A stretch of 64,000 bases of DNA from Ectothiorhodospira marina (GCF_900109495.1 NZ_FOAA01000013.1:1-64000); one strand, 5' to 3'; numbered from the stretch's first letter, positions 47,713-56,128 are shown. Made by a program: numbers and translations. Notes: generated from the sequence alone by a model not told the origin.

Positions 47713-47741
47713 CATGACGCCTCCATGACAGCGACATGACC
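47713..47741 (-). promoter_or_regulatory. Pho box (three half-sites) before the pyruvate kinase-like gene
   Basis: Read on the minus strand, GGTCATG (47741-47735), TGTCATG (47730-47724) and CGTCATG (47719-47713) repeat every 11 bases. This is a strong match to the PhoB direct-repeat layout, 78 bases from the start codon at 47635. The divergent lipoprotein gene has only a weak pair (GTTCAAC at 47763, CGTCACA at 47774). Confidence 0.75.
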
Positions 47742-47854
47742 ACGAAGCGGAATCCGTGGCATGTTCAACAAAACGTCACACAGCTGCCTTAGGATCCCAG
47801 GATCAAGCGCCAAACAATCATCCGACCCATTCCATGACCTGGAGAAATCAACAT

Positions 47855-48310
47855 ATGACACGCACAAGCTCCTTACTGCTCGCCGGCCTGGTCGCCTCGA
47901 TCGTTGCAACCGGCTGCCAGACGGGCCCTTCCCATGAAGGGGTTGACGCGGATGGCCAGCAGGCTTCAGCGCAGAACGCCTCGTATGACAAGCCCGGCTT
48001 CCACACCGAGGTGGAAGATGGCCGTCTGTGGGTGCTCAGACCCGGCCAGGAAAAAAGCGAAAAGCACGCCACGCTGATTGCCGCAGGCCCCGAAGGCATG
48101 AGTGTCAAGGCACTGGACCGGGAAACCGCCCTGGAGTACGTGGCCACCAAGCCGGGCTTTGAGGTGAAGATGGTGGAAGGCCGCCTCTGGATCCTCAAGC
48201 CGGGCCAGGAGATGAGTGAAAAGCATGTCACACGCATCGCCGCAGGCCCTCAGCGCACGACGCTCAAGGCCCTGGATAACGAAACCATGGAAGAATACCT
48301 GGCTCAATAA
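47855..48310 (+). CDS. Putative lipoprotein with two tandem ~58-residue repeats
   Basis: A protein of 151 residues from the ATG at 47855 with GGAG upstream. The signal sequence ends in VASIVATGC, a lipobox with Cys21 as the acylation site. Two copies of a ~58-residue unit follow: KPGF-x-EDGRLWVLRPGQEKSEKH, then IAAGPEGMSVKALD-ETALEYVA; and KPGF-x-EGRLWILKPGQEMSEKH, then IAAGPQRTTLKALD-ETMEEYLA. No family is recognised. It is divergent from the Pho-controlled pyruvate kinase gene and convergent with the alkaline phosphatase gene. Confidence 0.8.
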   Translation: MTRTSSLLLAGLVASIVATGCQTGPSHEGVDADGQQASAQNASYDKPGFHTEVEDGRLWVLRPGQEKSEKHATLIAAGPEGMSVKALDRETALEYVATKPGFEVKMVEGRLWILKPGQEMSEKHVTRIAAGPQRTTLKALDNETMEEYLAQ

Positions 48311-48317
48311 GCAAAAA

Positions 48318-48340
48318 GGGCGGCCTGAATCAGGCCGCCC
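48318..48340. terminator. Bidirectional rho-independent terminator
   Basis: A perfect 10-bp stem, GGGCGGCCTG (48318-48327) with CAGGCCGCCC (48331-48340), loop AAT, flanked by AAAAA on the left and a T-rich stretch on the right. It ends both the lipoprotein gene and the convergent alkaline phosphatase gene. Confidence 0.9.
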
Positions 48341-48371
48341 TTCTCTTCCCTGGACGTTGTCTCGGCTTTAT

Positions 48372-50174
48372 CTACCGAATTCCCCGCTCGCTGAAGGCCC
48401 GTTCCAGCCGCTCATGCACACGATCGCGAATGTCCTGACCCAGGTTGGAGGGTCGGCCGGAATCGCAGTGGCGATTCCACATCATCGGACGCTGCATGAT
48501 CTCGATGGCCTGGGCAGGCACAAAGGTGCGGCCCTCACCACCCGCCGCCAGCGGAGAATGCACCACCAACCCTTCCAGCTGACAGGACTCGTCGCCACGC
48601 TGCAGCACGTCGGTGCCGTTCAGCAAACGCCACTCACCCAGCGTCGCACCGGACGCATCCACCACGGCTTCGGGGAAATGCTCCTGAACATCCACGAACA
48701 GGCGCTGATTGAGTCCGTCGGGATGGGTCAGGGAAAGATCCAGACGCATGGCCCTGGCCATGATCTGAGCGATCTCGGCATTGTCCACATAACCGGTCGG
48801 GGCACCGGGGCCATAGCTCCACAGGGGCACATCCTCAGCAGAATGCCCATGGGTGGTCCAGCCGAAGATGGTGTGGTTGTCATTGACCACCTTGATGATG
48901 GCCCGCTGCAGCCCGCGGATGGACTCCTCTTCGCGGATGGTCGTCAGGTCATCATCCGATAACTGGATATCCCAGTACTTCGCCACCGTGTCACGGATAT
49001 CCTGATCGGACGGATCCTGTGGCAATTGGGCGCTGATGAAGTTAGCGGTGACCTGCATCCCCTGGAGCGGTTCAATCACCTTTTCGATCGATGTGCGGGT
49101 GTAGTTACCGCTACTGGCCCAGTTACCCAGCGCCAGGGCACCCGTGTTGTGATCCGGCATGACCACCACCATGGTCTGACCGTCGCGCTTGGCAAAATCC
49201 AGGGCCAGGCGAACCGCGTCGTCAAACTCCAGGAAATCCTGGAGATGGTAAGCGACGTCATTGGAGTGACCCGCCCAGTCAACCTGACTCCCCTCCACCA
49301 TCAGGAAGAAGCCATCCCGATCCTGAGACAGGATATCCAGCGCCTTGGCCGTCATCTCCGACAACGAAGGCTCCGCCAGAGCCTGTTCATACAGACTGTC
49401 ATCGTAACCGTGGCCGTTCTCCCGCAAATACTGGCGATCCAGTTCCGGCATCATGCTACTGGCGGCAAACAGACCCCAGACGCGGCCGGAATGGATGCCA
49501 TAAAGGTCATCGGCATGATCGATGACCTGGTAACCACGATCCTGCAACACCTGCTGGAGGTTCTCGTCATCATCCCGCGCGCCACCCATGCTTTTGGGCA
49601 ACAAATGCCGGCTGCCACCGCCGAAGACCACATCCAGGTCCTGGTAGACCATGTGTCTCATGATCTCGTTTTCCTTGCCGCGGGCATCCACATGCGCGGT
49701 ATAGGTTGCCGGCGTTGCGTGGGTGACCCGCGCCGTGGCCACGACTCCTGTGGCCTTGTCCGCCAATTGGGCACCTTCCAGCAACGTGGCCAGGGGGCGG
49801 TATTCAAACCAGCCCCAGTCCACCCCCTCGGGCAACTCATAGTTGCTCAGGATATCGTAGCTGCGCGGTGCCATGCCGATGTGGGGTTCGGAGGTCTTGT
49901 AACCCGTGGCAAACGCGGTACCTGCCGCTGCCGAACCCGTGATCACCGAGTTGGCCATGCTGGTGTTCACCATGCCCGTGGCAATCTCATCCAATGCCAG
50001 GGGCTCGCCCCGATAGATCCGCCCAAGCGTCACCACCGACTGGGACTGGCCATCCGGTATCAACACAATCACGTTCTTGGGCATCGCCGCCTGAGCCGGC
50101 GCCATGGCCCACATGAGGGCGACGGTGGAAACCGCCACCACGGTTGAAGTTCGAAAACGCATCTGCACACCCAT
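48372..50174 (-). CDS. phoA: Alkaline phosphatase (PhoA family), periplasmic
   Basis: A protein of 600 residues from the ATG at 50174, six bases after AGGTGA. A signal peptide (cleavage near APAQA-AMPKN) exports it. The nucleophile serine lies in SVITGSAAAGTAFATGYKT; metal sites are in VLIPDGQSQS, VEGSQVDWAGHSND, MPDHNTGAL and TTHGHSAEDVP. It releases phosphate from organic esters. The protein is longer than E. coli PhoA (about 470), with a C-terminal extension of ~100 residues. No clear Pho box was found directly upstream; it may be read through from the sulfotransferase gene 114 bases away. Confidence 0.88.
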   Translation of the reverse strand: MGVQMRFRTSTVVAVSTVALMWAMAPAQAAMPKNVIVLIPDGQSQSVVTLGRIYRGEPLALDEIATGMVNTSMANSVITGSAAAGTAFATGYKTSEPHIGMAPRSYDILSNYELPEGVDWGWFEYRPLATLLEGAQLADKATGVVATARVTHATPATYTAHVDARGKENEIMRHMVYQDLDVVFGGGSRHLLPKSMGGARDDDENLQQVLQDRGYQVIDHADDLYGIHSGRVWGLFAASSMMPELDRQYLRENGHGYDDSLYEQALAEPSLSEMTAKALDILSQDRDGFFLMVEGSQVDWAGHSNDVAYHLQDFLEFDDAVRLALDFAKRDGQTMVVVMPDHNTGALALGNWASSGNYTRTSIEKVIEPLQGMQVTANFISAQLPQDPSDQDIRDTVAKYWDIQLSDDDLTTIREEESIRGLQRAIIKVVNDNHTIFGWTTHGHSAEDVPLWSYGPGAPTGYVDNAEIAQIMARAMRLDLSLTHPDGLNQRLFVDVQEHFPEAVVDASGATLGEWRLLNGTDVLQRGDESCQLEGLVVHSPLAAGGEGRTFVPAQAIEIMQRPMMWNRHCDSGRPSNLGQDIRDRVHERLERAFSERGIR

Positions 50175-50288
50175 CACGGATCACCTCTTGGACAATCGTC
50201 GTTCCGATCATTGGAATCCGGACGGACCAAGGCACCGCCCGGGGATACGGCGCGGTGAACGCCGTCCCGCCCAAGAAACAGGGGACGA

Positions 50289-51071
50289 TCACTCATCCAT
50301 GCCGCAGGTCGACCCTATGGGTGCTTCATGACGAATGGGTTGAGCGTATTTGACGTTCTCTTGAATGGGGGCGGGATTGTGGAGCGCCTCACACTTTCCG
50401 ACGAAATGCGGTATATCGTCGCTCAGTGGATACCCCAAGGCCCTCATATGCGGGCCCAGATATCGGTCGAAGACCTCCATCTGCGCTGCCGTCAGTTCCC
50501 GCCGATAGCGGTGGCGCGAGTCGTCGCGCACGGTGTTGGAACGGGCAATCTTGTAGTCGCCACCGTGGCGAATGTCGAAGGTCTGAAAGGGATACAGTTT
50601 CTCGTGGGGCAGATCCAGATAGGTCAATAGCCCCGCCAGCGTGGCATCGGGCTCCGCCACCAGGTCCTCGTAGTGAACCCGATACCAGGGATCGGGATCG
50701 GCCAGATAGCTGTCGTAGATTCGCCGCCAACGCGCCAGCAGACCGACATCGATCCCCTGCTCCATTCGCCCCCGTCTCCAGAGCAGATACGCATAGCCCG
50801 ACTCCACGGTGGACAGATAGGCATCCCGAGGGTCCCGCGCCAGCCAGATGCATCGGTCATAGCGCTCCCAGAGTCGCAGCCTTCTTTGCAGATACAGGAG
50901 ATCCACGGGCTTGATGCAGACCGTGCCAGGTGGCTGGAGCCCCAGGGCGATGCGAGCCAGGGCCCAATTGGAACTGATATCGCTGTAGGCCCGGGCCTGT
51001 GAGTGGCCGGAGAGGATGTGGGCGAGCAGGGTGCTGCCCGAGCGCATGGAATAGCCAATGATGACTCGCAT
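50289..51071 (-). CDS. Sulfotransferase (Stf0/NodH-like)
   Basis: A protein of 260 residues from the ATG at 51071. The N-terminal 5'-phosphosulfate loop is GYSMRSGSTLLAHILSGHS and the 3'-phosphate site is WLARDPRDAYLSTVESGYAYL. The family moves sulfate from PAPS to a carbohydrate or lipid. It is upstream of phoA on the same strand, in a phosphate-starvation neighbourhood. The acceptor is unknown. Sulfation of a surface lipid or glycan to replace phosphate charge is a guess. Confidence 0.77.
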   Translation of the reverse strand: MRVIIGYSMRSGSTLLAHILSGHSQARAYSDISSNWALARIALGLQPPGTVCIKPVDLLYLQRRLRLWERYDRCIWLARDPRDAYLSTVESGYAYLLWRRGRMEQGIDVGLLARWRRIYDSYLADPDPWYRVHYEDLVAEPDATLAGLLTYLDLPHEKLYPFQTFDIRHGGDYKIARSNTVRDDSRHRYRRELTAAQMEVFDRYLGPHMRALGYPLSDDIPHFVGKCEALHNPAPIQENVKYAQPIRHEAPIGSTCGMDE

Positions 51072-51185
51072 GAGTCGGCAAACTCCTGAGTCGAGAAATG
51101 ATGACGCCATCCTAACGGCCTTGAATGACAAAGAGATGGATCCGACAGGCCCAACAGCGTTGTATCCATACAACACCTGTGGTGA

Positions 51186-51214
51186 TTTCATCACAACTTC
51201 ATGATTCCTTCACA
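51186..51214 (+). promoter_or_regulatory. Pho box (three half-sites) before the porin gene
   Basis: Half-sites TTTCATC (51186), CTTCATG (51197) and CTTCACA (51208) are spaced 11 bases apart, 88 bases before the porin ATG. It lies in the 230-base region between the divergent sulfotransferase and porin genes and points toward the porin. Confidence 0.74.
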
Positions 51215-51301
51215 GCGGTTTAACGCTGCACCGCCATATTGCTCCTCGATCCGACAGGCTTGGGACGGCCTTTTCATTCATTGACTTGGGGAGTCATTCA
51301 C

Positions 51302-52348
51302 ATGCATCACAAGAAATTGATTGCGGCCATGGTGGCCGTAGGTGTCTCCATGCCGGCCCTGGCCGTTGCCGATATGACTCTGTACGGGCGGGCGCATCTT
51401 TCCACTGACCTGCTGGACGATGGCGCTGATTACAGCGAGCTGAACATTTCCAGTAACTCCAGCCGCCTGGGGTTCAAGGGTCAGCATGAGGTGAACCCTA
51501 ACCTGACTGCCATCTTCCAGATCGAGCAGGAGATTTTTTTCGACACCAAGGATAACAGCGAAGACTTTGCCACCCGTGACACATTCGCCGGCCTGAAGGG
51601 CGATTGGGGTATGGTCCGGATCGGTCGCTTCGACACGCCCTTCAAGAAGGCACGCGGCCCGGCCAACTTCTTTGGTGATCAGGTCGGTGACATGCGCAAC
51701 CTGACCAAGGCGAACGGGAATTTCGATGATCGCTTCCGGAACACCCTGCACTATCAAAGTCCGGCGCTCGGCGGCATGGTGTGGGATATTTCCTATTCCC
51801 CCGAGAACACCAGTGAAGAAACCAAGGAAGAAAGTGAAAATAGTGCATTCAGTACTTCCCTGGGTTTCGAGGAAGGCCCCATGAACGTGATCGTTGCCTA
51901 TGAACGGCAAAACTACCAGGACAGCCCGAACCCAGATGGCTGGAGACTCGCCGGAGCTTACGAGGTCACACCAGCGTTCACCCTCGCAGGCTTCTTCCAA
52001 AGCACCGAGGGCAGGGTTCAAGAGGTAAAGAACGGGCCTTGGCTGGATGGCCCCGAAGGCGAGGTGTTTGGCGTGGGTGGACAATATCAGCTCTCCCCCA
52101 GCATGTACCTGAAGGCGCATTACTTCACGCTGGACTCCGACTGCGACGATAGCGATGCCGATATGTACACGCTTGGCCTGGAATACCGCATGGACAAGGC
52201 GTTGCGTTTCTACGGTAACTTGGCAGCCGTGAGTAACGACGACGCTGCCGCCCTCACGCCCTGGGGTCAGGCTCGCTCCGCAACCCCCCCGGGTGAGGCT
52301 GGCGAAACCGCCACCGCCTTCTCCCTGGGCATGCGTTACGACTTCTGA
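51302..52348 (+). CDS. Outer-membrane porin, probably phosphate-starvation induced
   Basis: A protein of 348 residues from the ATG at 51302. A signal peptide (MHHKKLIAAMVAVGVSMPALAVA) is followed by DMTLYGRAHLSTDL, the first strand of a Gram-negative trimeric porin, SSRLGFKGQHEVNPNLTAIFQIE, and the terminal phenylalanine motif FSLGMRYDF. It resembles the general porin_4 family rather than OprP. The Pho box upstream suggests it lets phosphate or phosphate esters through the outer membrane. Confidence 0.86.
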   Translation: MHHKKLIAAMVAVGVSMPALAVADMTLYGRAHLSTDLLDDGADYSELNISSNSSRLGFKGQHEVNPNLTAIFQIEQEIFFDTKDNSEDFATRDTFAGLKGDWGMVRIGRFDTPFKKARGPANFFGDQVGDMRNLTKANGNFDDRFRNTLHYQSPALGGMVWDISYSPENTSEETKEESENSAFSTSLGFEEGPMNVIVAYERQNYQDSPNPDGWRLAGAYEVTPAFTLAGFFQSTEGRVQEVKNGPWLDGPEGEVFGVGGQYQLSPSMYLKAHYFTLDSDCDDSDADMYTLGLEYRMDKALRFYGNLAAVSNDDAAALTPWGQARSATPPGEAGETATAFSLGMRYDF

Positions 52349-52410
52349 TCACCCCCTGTGATCGGGGCAGGGATGCCCCACTCCTCTGCAAGTGCAAGTA
52401 TGGCGATCCT

Positions 52411-52438
52411 GGCCCGGTCTCACCCCCGGGCCTTTTTT
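52411..52438 (+). terminator. Rho-independent terminator after the porin gene
   Basis: Stem GGCCCGG (52411-52417) with CCGGGCC (52426-52432), followed by six T. It ends the porin transcript 63 bases after its stop. Confidence 0.88.
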
Positions 52439-52456
52439 ATGGGCTTGCAACAGAAC

Positions 52457-52474
52457 GATCACAGCAGCTTCACC
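52457..52474 (+). promoter_or_regulatory. Weak Pho-box-like pair before the olsB-like gene
   Basis: GATCACA (52457) and CTTCACC (52468) are 11 bases apart. They are followed by an inverted repeat, ATCCTGAA (52475) with TTCAGGAT (52493). Only two half-sites fit, so this is a suggestion supported mainly by context. Confidence 0.38.
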
Positions 52475-52594
52475 ATCCTGAAAGATGCCTCATTCAGGAT
52501 GGAAACCTGTCCTGGGGATCAACCCGGGATACCAGGCTCACTGGGCGGGGCACGGCTCCGCTCTCACGCATGATCTCTTGGGAAAACAGACGAT

Positions 52595-53389
52595 ATGCAG
52601 ACGGCGATCCTCAACGACAGTCAGTGGAACGTACCCCGGCATCAGCTTCGGGCCGAGCTGGCTCGGGATGAGGCCGACATCATGGCCTCACAGCGGCTGC
52701 GCTATCAGGTGTTTGCTGAGGAGATGGGGGCCGAACTGAGTCAAACCTCGGTGACCTGCGGCCTGGATCAGGATCGCTACGACCGCTACTGCCACCATCT
52801 GCTGGTCCGGGATACCCAAACGGGGGCGGCTGTGGCCAGTACCCGAATCCTGCTGGATCAGCATGCTCGTCTGGCTGGTGGCTTCTATTCCGAGAACGAG
52901 TTTCAACTGGGCGATGTGGCTTACCTGAAGGGCCGGGTCATGGAAGTCGGCCGCACCTGCGTCCACCCCGATTATCGCAACGGCGCCGCCATCGGCGTGC
53001 TCTGGTCAGGGCTGGCCCAGTTCATGTCGAGACATCGCGTGGATCATCTCATTGGCTGCGCCAGCATACCCATGCACGACGGGGGTCGCCAGGCCCGTGC
53101 CATCATGGATCGGTTGCGGGAAAAGCATCTGGTTCCCGAAGCACTGCGAGTTGCGCCTCGACTGCCGCTTCCGCCCGGTACGGCCACCTGGCCCGGTCAA
53201 ACCGTCATGCCCCCCCTGCTCAAGGCCTACCTGCGCCTGGGCGCCCGCATCGGCGGTGAACCCTGCTGGGATCCGGACTTCCGGGTGGCGGATGTCTTCA
53301 TCCTGCTGAACCGGGAAGACCTGCCCGCCCGCTATCAACGCCATTTCCTGCGCGCCGTCCCCACTGCAACCGTCCGACCGGTGGTTTAG
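52595..53389 (+). CDS. OlsB-like ornithine N-acyltransferase (GNAT fold)
   Basis: A protein of 264 residues. The segment MASQRLRYQVFAEEMGAELS, with ARDEADI before it, is the hallmark of OlsB and related N-acyltransferases that use acyl-ACP. RVMEVGRTCVHPDYRNGAAIGVLWSGLAQFM is the acyl-donor block, and DHLIGCASIPMHDG is also characteristic. OlsB makes lyso-ornithine lipid, a phosphate-free membrane lipid induced by phosphate limitation; OlsA, for the second acylation, is not in the window. GGAAAA precedes the ATG. An alternative is another amino-acid N-acyltransferase of the same fold. Confidence 0.78.
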   Translation: MQTAILNDSQWNVPRHQLRAELARDEADIMASQRLRYQVFAEEMGAELSQTSVTCGLDQDRYDRYCHHLLVRDTQTGAAVASTRILLDQHARLAGGFYSENEFQLGDVAYLKGRVMEVGRTCVHPDYRNGAAIGVLWSGLAQFMSRHRVDHLIGCASIPMHDGGRQARAIMDRLREKHLVPEALRVAPRLPLPPGTATWPGQTVMPPLLKAYLRLGARIGGEPCWDPDFRVADVFILLNREDLPARYQRHFLRAVPTATVRPVV

Positions 53390-53440
53390 CAGGCCCCTGG
53401 GAGTGGCTGCGCATCACCCGTCAGCGCATCTCGCCTGGAT

Positions 53441-53480
53441 CGTCACGCGGATGCCATCTGCCGTTGATCCGGTGGTCATG
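53441..53480 (+). promoter_or_regulatory. Degenerate Pho-box-like array before the plcP-like gene
   Basis: CGTCACG (53441), TGCCATC (53452), GTTGATC (53463) and GGTCATG (53474) sit at 11-base intervals, the first and last close to consensus and the middle two poor. It ends 45 bases before the start codon. Confidence 0.42.
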
Positions 53481-53525
53481 TGACACGAGGATAATCAGGG
53501 CAGGTTTCAAACGGGACATCCTGTC

Positions 53526-54326
53526 ATGGGTAGCATTCACTGCCGCAGCATCTTCCTCTCCGACGTGCACCTGGGTACACGTCAATCCCGCGCCGATTAT
53601 CTGCTGGATTTTCTCGAGTCCACCGAGTGTGAATCCCTCTACCTGGTCGGGGACATCTTTGACCTGTGGAGCATGAAACGCAGCGTCTACTGGAGCGCCG
53701 ATCACAGTGCCGTGATCCAGAGCATCCTGGACAAGGCTCAGGCAGGCACGCAGGTGATCTATATCCCCGGCAACCATGATGAGGCCCTGCGGGCCTTTGT
53801 GGGCACCGTTTTCCAGGGCGTGAGCGTGCAGCGTCAGGCGGAACATATCACCGCCGATGGTCGTCGCTTCCTGGTCAGCCATGGGGACGAGTTCGACACC
53901 CTGGTGAAGCACAACCGATTGGCCAAGGCGTTGGGTGACGGGGCCTACCAGGTGCTGCTGCGCATCAATCAGGCCTATAACGCCTGGCGCATGCGCATGG
54001 GCCATCCCTACTGGTCATTGTCCGGACACGTCAAAACCCGCGTGGGCAAGGCTCGGGAGTATATCCGGCGATTCGAGGAGGCAGCAGCCGGACGGGCGTC
54101 GGAGCGGGCCTATGACGGCTATATCTGCGGCCACATCCACAAGGCGGGGATCGAGCGCATTGATGGGGTGCTGTACTGCAACGATGGCGACTGGGTGGAG
54201 CATTGCACGGCACTGACAGAGGATTTTCAGGGCAATATCCGGCTACTGCACTGGTCAAACCATAGCCGGGAGGAGGCGCTGCACCCGGCGCCCGCTCTCA
54301 CACTCACCCCAACCCCTCTCTCCTGA
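53526..54326 (+). CDS. PlcP-like calcineurin-fold phospholipase (COG2908)
   Basis: A protein of 266 residues. Metallophosphoesterase motifs are SDVHLGTR, VGDIFDLW, PGNHDE, VSHGDEFD and CGHIHKAG, so the dimetal site is complete. The length and blocks such as MKRSVYWSADHSAVIQ and YCNDGDWVEHCTAL fit the PlcP branch, which removes headgroups from phospholipids to give diacylglycerol under phosphate limitation, better than the LpxH branch with which it is often annotated. The genomic context (Agt, OlsB, Pst) agrees. The last ~15 residues (PAPALTLTPTPLS) are read from a dispersed repeat, which supplies the stop codon. Confidence 0.72.
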   Translation: MGSIHCRSIFLSDVHLGTRQSRADYLLDFLESTECESLYLVGDIFDLWSMKRSVYWSADHSAVIQSILDKAQAGTQVIYIPGNHDEALRAFVGTVFQGVSVQRQAEHITADGRRFLVSHGDEFDTLVKHNRLAKALGDGAYQVLLRINQAYNAWRMRMGHPYWSLSGHVKTRVGKAREYIRRFEEAAAGRASERAYDGYICGHIHKAGIERIDGVLYCNDGDWVEHCTALTEDFQGNIRLLHWSNHSREEALHPAPALTLTPTPLS

Positions 54327-54462
54327 ACTCCTTTCTCCCCTTGGGGGAGAAGGGGCGGGGATGAGGGGAACCGCGGGCACCCTGCCCATGACCGCCCTCA
54401 CCCCAATCCCTCTCCCGCCTGCGGGAGAGGGGCAATAACGCCCCTCTCCCCACAGGAGAGAG
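54301..54462. repeat. Dispersed CCCTCTCCC-type intergenic repeat
   Basis: Three small hairpin units are present: CTTTCTCCCCTTGGGGGAGA, then CCCTCTCCCGCCTGCGGGAG, then CCCCTCTCCCCACAGGAGAG, with the linkers CACCCCAACCCCTCT and GGGGATGAGGGG. It belongs to the family also at 4841, 14023 and 32574. Its left end forms the 3' end of the plcP-like coding region; its right end lies just after phoU. Confidence 0.85.
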
Positions 54463-54471
54463 AAGTCTCAG

Positions 54472-55212
54472 CTACTCCGCGTTCTTGTCCTTCACATCCT
54501 CTCCCCGCGCGATGCGCTCCATCTCATCCAGACTGATGTGCCTGACATCCTTGCCCTTGACCAGGTAGATCACATACTCGCACATGTTGCGGGCATGGTC
54601 GCCGACGCGCTCCAGGGCGCGGATGGCCCAGACCACATCCAGGGCGCGGGAAATGGTGCGGGGGTCTTCCATCATGAAGGTGATGTGCTGACGCATCACC
54701 GCCTCGTAATCCCGGTCCACATTGATGTCTTCCCGTGCGGTGGCCACGGCGGTGTCCACATCCAGGCGGGCAAAGGCATCCACGGCGTTGTGCACCAACT
54801 GCGTCACCTTGTCTCCCAGGGCCTTCACATCATTGTACTGGTTACGTGGTCGATCCTTTTCCGCCAGGTGCAATGCCATGCGAGCCACCTTTTCGGCCTG
54901 GTCGCCGATGCGCTCCAGGTCAGTGATGGTCTTGATGATGGCCAGGATGAACCTCAGGTCACTGGCCGCCGGCTGGTGCCGCGCCAGGATCTCCGAGCAA
55001 TGCTCGTCGATCACCACCTCCAGGCTGTTCACCCGCACATCTTCCTGGATCACCTCGTCAGCCAGGGCCGTGTCCGCCGTGGCCAGGGCCTTCACGGCGT
55101 TGGCCACCTGCTGCTCTACCAAGGCCCCCATGTTGAGCACCCGAAGACGCAGGGTCTCCAACTCTTCGTTGTACTTTTCCAGGTAGTGACCACCCAGACT
55201 GCTCTGATCCAT
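54472..55212 (-). CDS. phoU: Phosphate signalling protein PhoU
   Basis: A protein of 246 residues from the ATG at 55212; an in-frame TTG at 55227 is also possible. It has two three-helix PhoU repeats with the metal-binding E/DxxxD blocks DLERIGDQAEKVARMA and ALERVGDHARNMCEYVIYL. PhoU turns down the PhoR kinase and Pst transport when phosphate is sufficient. It is the last gene of the pst operon, 52 bases after pstB. phoB and phoR are not in the window. Confidence 0.95.
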   Translation of the reverse strand: MDQSSLGGHYLEKYNEELETLRLRVLNMGALVEQQVANAVKALATADTALADEVIQEDVRVNSLEVVIDEHCSEILARHQPAASDLRFILAIIKTITDLERIGDQAEKVARMALHLAEKDRPRNQYNDVKALGDKVTQLVHNAVDAFARLDVDTAVATAREDINVDRDYEAVMRQHITFMMEDPRTISRALDVVWAIRALERVGDHARNMCEYVIYLVKGKDVRHISLDEMERIARGEDVKDKNAE

Positions 55213-55264
55213 CGCCTTATGCCTCAATAGAATGCTGTGTCATGTGTTGACCCTACCGGGGTCA

Positions 55265-56128
55265 TCAGCCGTAGCGACCGGTGATGTAATCTTCCGTCGC
55301 CTTCTTGCTCGGATTGGTGAACAGGGTCATGGTATCGCCGTATTCCACCATTTCCCCCAGGTACATATAGGCCGTGTAATCGGAGACGCGGGCGGCCTGC
55401 TGCATGTTGTGGGTGACGATCAAGATGGTGTAATCCTCCTTGAGCTCGTAGATCAACTCCTCGATCTTGGCCGTGGAGATCGGGTCCAGGGCCGAGGCCG
55501 GCTCGTCCAACAGGATCACATCCGGCTCGATGGCGATGGCCCGGGCGATCACCAGACGCTGCTGCTGACCACCGGAGAGGCCGAAGGCATTCTGGTTGAG
55601 ACGATCCTTGACCTCGTCCCAGAGGGCCGCCCCACGCAGGGAACGTTCCACCACCTCGTCGAGTACCTTGCGGTTGCGCACGCCCTGCAGGCGAAGACCA
55701 TACGCCACGTTCTCATAGATCGTCTTGGGGAAGGGGTTAGGCTTCTGGAACACCATGCCCACCCGGCGGCGCAACTCGGCCACATCCACCTTGCGATCAT
55801 AGATGTCCTTGCCCTCCAGGCGAATGGCCCCCTCGATGCTGCAGGAGTCCACCAGATCATTCATGCGGTTGAAGCAGCGCAGCAGGGTGGACTTGCCGCA
55901 GCCGGAAGGGCCAATGAAGGCGGTCACCCGGTTGGCGGCCAGTCTCAGGGAGATGTTCTTGAGGGCCTGCTCTTCCCCGTAAAAGAGGTTGAGATTTTCC
56001 ACCTCCAGAGCAATACGCTCATCCGAGAGTCTGAGGCGCTTGGCGTTCGGGTTCTCGAACAGGCTCGAGGCAATGCCATGGCTCGAGGCCGGGGCATTGT
56101 TGTCAGTCTGGGTCATTGTGGCATCCAT
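55265..56128 (-). CDS. pstB: Phosphate ABC transporter ATP-binding protein PstB
   Basis: A protein of 287 residues from the ATG at 56128 (a GTG at 56137 is possible). Walker A is GPSGCGKST, the signature [14 protein letters not shown] and Walker [30 protein letters not shown] is diagnostic for PstB. It powers phosphate import through PstCA. It follows pstA by 38 bases. Confidence 0.97.
   Translation of the reverse strand: MDATMTQTDNNAPASSHGIASSLFENPNAKRLRLSDERIALEVENLNLFYGEEQALKNISLRLAANRVTAFIGPSGCGKSTLLRCFNRMNDLVDSCSIEGAIRLEGKDIYDRKVDVAELRRRVGMVFQKPNPFPKTIYENVAYGLRLQGVRNRKVLDEVVERSLRGAALWDEVKDRLNQNAFGLSGGQQQRLVIARAIAIEPDVILLDEPASALDPISTAKIEELIYELKEDYTILIVTHNMQQAARVSDYTAYMYLGEMVEYGDTMTLFTNPSKKATEDYITGRYG

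Noticed and set aside
50175-50288. Pho box directly before phoA
   Set aside because: Looked for heptamers at 11-base spacing on the minus strand; only an isolated GTTCACC-like site was seen, so no feature is claimed.
53526-54326. LpxH (UDP-2,3-diacylglucosamine diphosphatase)
   Set aside because: It belongs to the same superfamily, but the length, the WVEHCTAL-type ending and the phosphate-starvation context fit PlcP better. LpxH is kept only as the alternative.
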